This document shows positions 4,787-5,211 of a stretch of 5,211 nt of DNA, in pieces. Position numbers and translations under genes: made by a program. The stretch's first letter is position 1, and each line of letters opens with the position of its first letter. This stretch comes from Candidatus Zhuqueibacterota bacterium. GTDB taxonomy: Bacteria; Zhuqueibacterota; Zhuqueibacteria; Residuimicrobiales; Residuimicrobiaceae. The stretch lies in assembly GCA_016934435.1 (NCBI GenBank), contig JAFGSU010000147.1:1-5211 (forward strand), written 5' to 3'. The notes under the pieces were generated by a model that saw nothing but the letters and a program-made list of their open reading frames with translations, did no database searches and was not told where the DNA came from.

Positions 4787-5211
4787 ATGTCATTTTTCAC
4801 AAGCAGGCTGCCGGCCATATCGCTCGTTACGCTAATCCTCTTCGCTTCATGTGCAACAAAAGAAGGGGATTCACTCCCTTCTGAAAAAGTCCTTGCCGGA
4901 TATCTTGAGTACAGCAAGTACACAGATCCGGGTGAATTTGAATATCTTTATGAAAATTTGCCGGAATCAATAAAAGCCATCTGCGATCTTATCAAGAAGC
5001 AACTTGTCCACCCTTTTGACATTGAGAAATTTGGCGATCAAATTCCCAGGGAACGCGGTTATGAAGATCAATCCCTGGTAACGGTCGAGCAAATGCTCAA
5101 AGAACTGCTTGCCCGTGATCATTCCGGTCTCGTATCAGCACGGAAACCGGAAAACCGGCTGGTCGTCGCCTGTGTGCATCATAGTATGTTGCTTGCTTCG
5201 ATATTGCGGCA
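4787..5211 (+). CDS. Transglutaminase-like lipoprotein (N-terminal part, cut by window end)
   Basis: The ATG at 4787 follows AGAGAGG by six bases; the frame stays open to the window edge, giving 141 residues. Residues 7-22 form a lipoprotein signal (Arg7, a hydrophobic core LVTLILF, then A-S-C22), so the mature protein is probably lipid-anchored through Cys22; Phe at -3 is less usual than Leu. Residues about 75-115 (HPFDIEKFGDQIP, then YEDQ, then VEQMLKELLARD) and then PENRLVVACVHHSMLLASILR match the run-up and active-site helix of bacterial transglutaminase-like (papain-fold) domains, with Cys129 as predicted nucleophile and the usual 'LLA-x-ILR' helix after it. The catalytic His and Asp would lie beyond the window. 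Members may act as proteases, amidases or cross-linking enzymes; some are inactive. The fold call is good, the reaction is open. Confidence 0.8.
   Translation, partial: MSFFTSRLPAISLVTLILFASCATKEGDSLPSEKVLAGYLEYSKYTDPGEFEYLYENLPESIKAICDLIKKQLVHPFDIEKFGDQIPRERGYEDQSLVTVEQMLKELLARDHSGLVSARKPENRLVVACVHHSMLLASILR

Overview
The window reads as ordinary bacterial chromosome with every convincing gene on the + strand. Coding regions have medium to high GC and the gaps are mostly AT-rich. Two proteins carry cleavable signal peptides and one carries a lipoprotein signal, which suggests a cell with an extracytoplasmic compartment, most likely Gram-negative. A TPR-tailed S41 peptidase, a secreted Ntn hydrolase and a transglutaminase-like lipoprotein are the kinds of genes seen in deep-branching or FCB-type bacteria, but the sequence alone does not fix the phylum. 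No rRNA, tRNA, CRISPR array, insertion sequence or attachment site was recognised.

Layout: (1) 1-144, the last 47 codons of a thioredoxin-fold protein. (2) 145-566, a gap holding a decayed TPR fragment (about 205-359), a small set of TAAC(A/G)T repeats and a possible -10 box. (3) 567-2003, a secreted tricorn/IRBP-like S41 serine peptidase with TPRs at its C-terminus. (4) 2004-2258, an AT-rich gap. (5) 2259-3926, an exported N-terminal-cysteine Ntn hydrolase (choloylglycine hydrolase / acyl-transferase type) fused to about seven membrane helices. An in-frame TAA just upstream splits what looks like a longer signal-peptide start. (6) 3927-4230, a GC-rich gap dense in hairpins, which also contains two tiny TGATG-overlapping reading frames. 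(7) 4231-4704, a two-helix membrane protein with a PH-like C-terminal part. (8) 4787-5211, the start of a transglutaminase-like lipoprotein cut by the window edge.

The full genes encode envelope-directed proteins, three of them probable hydrolases acting on peptide or amide bonds. The gaps of 422, 255, 304 and 82 bases argue against one tight operon, so any shared function is inference. The most unusual items are the hairpin-rich 3962-4210 segment, the Ntn hydrolase/membrane fusion with its awkward topology, and the split signal peptide in front of it.
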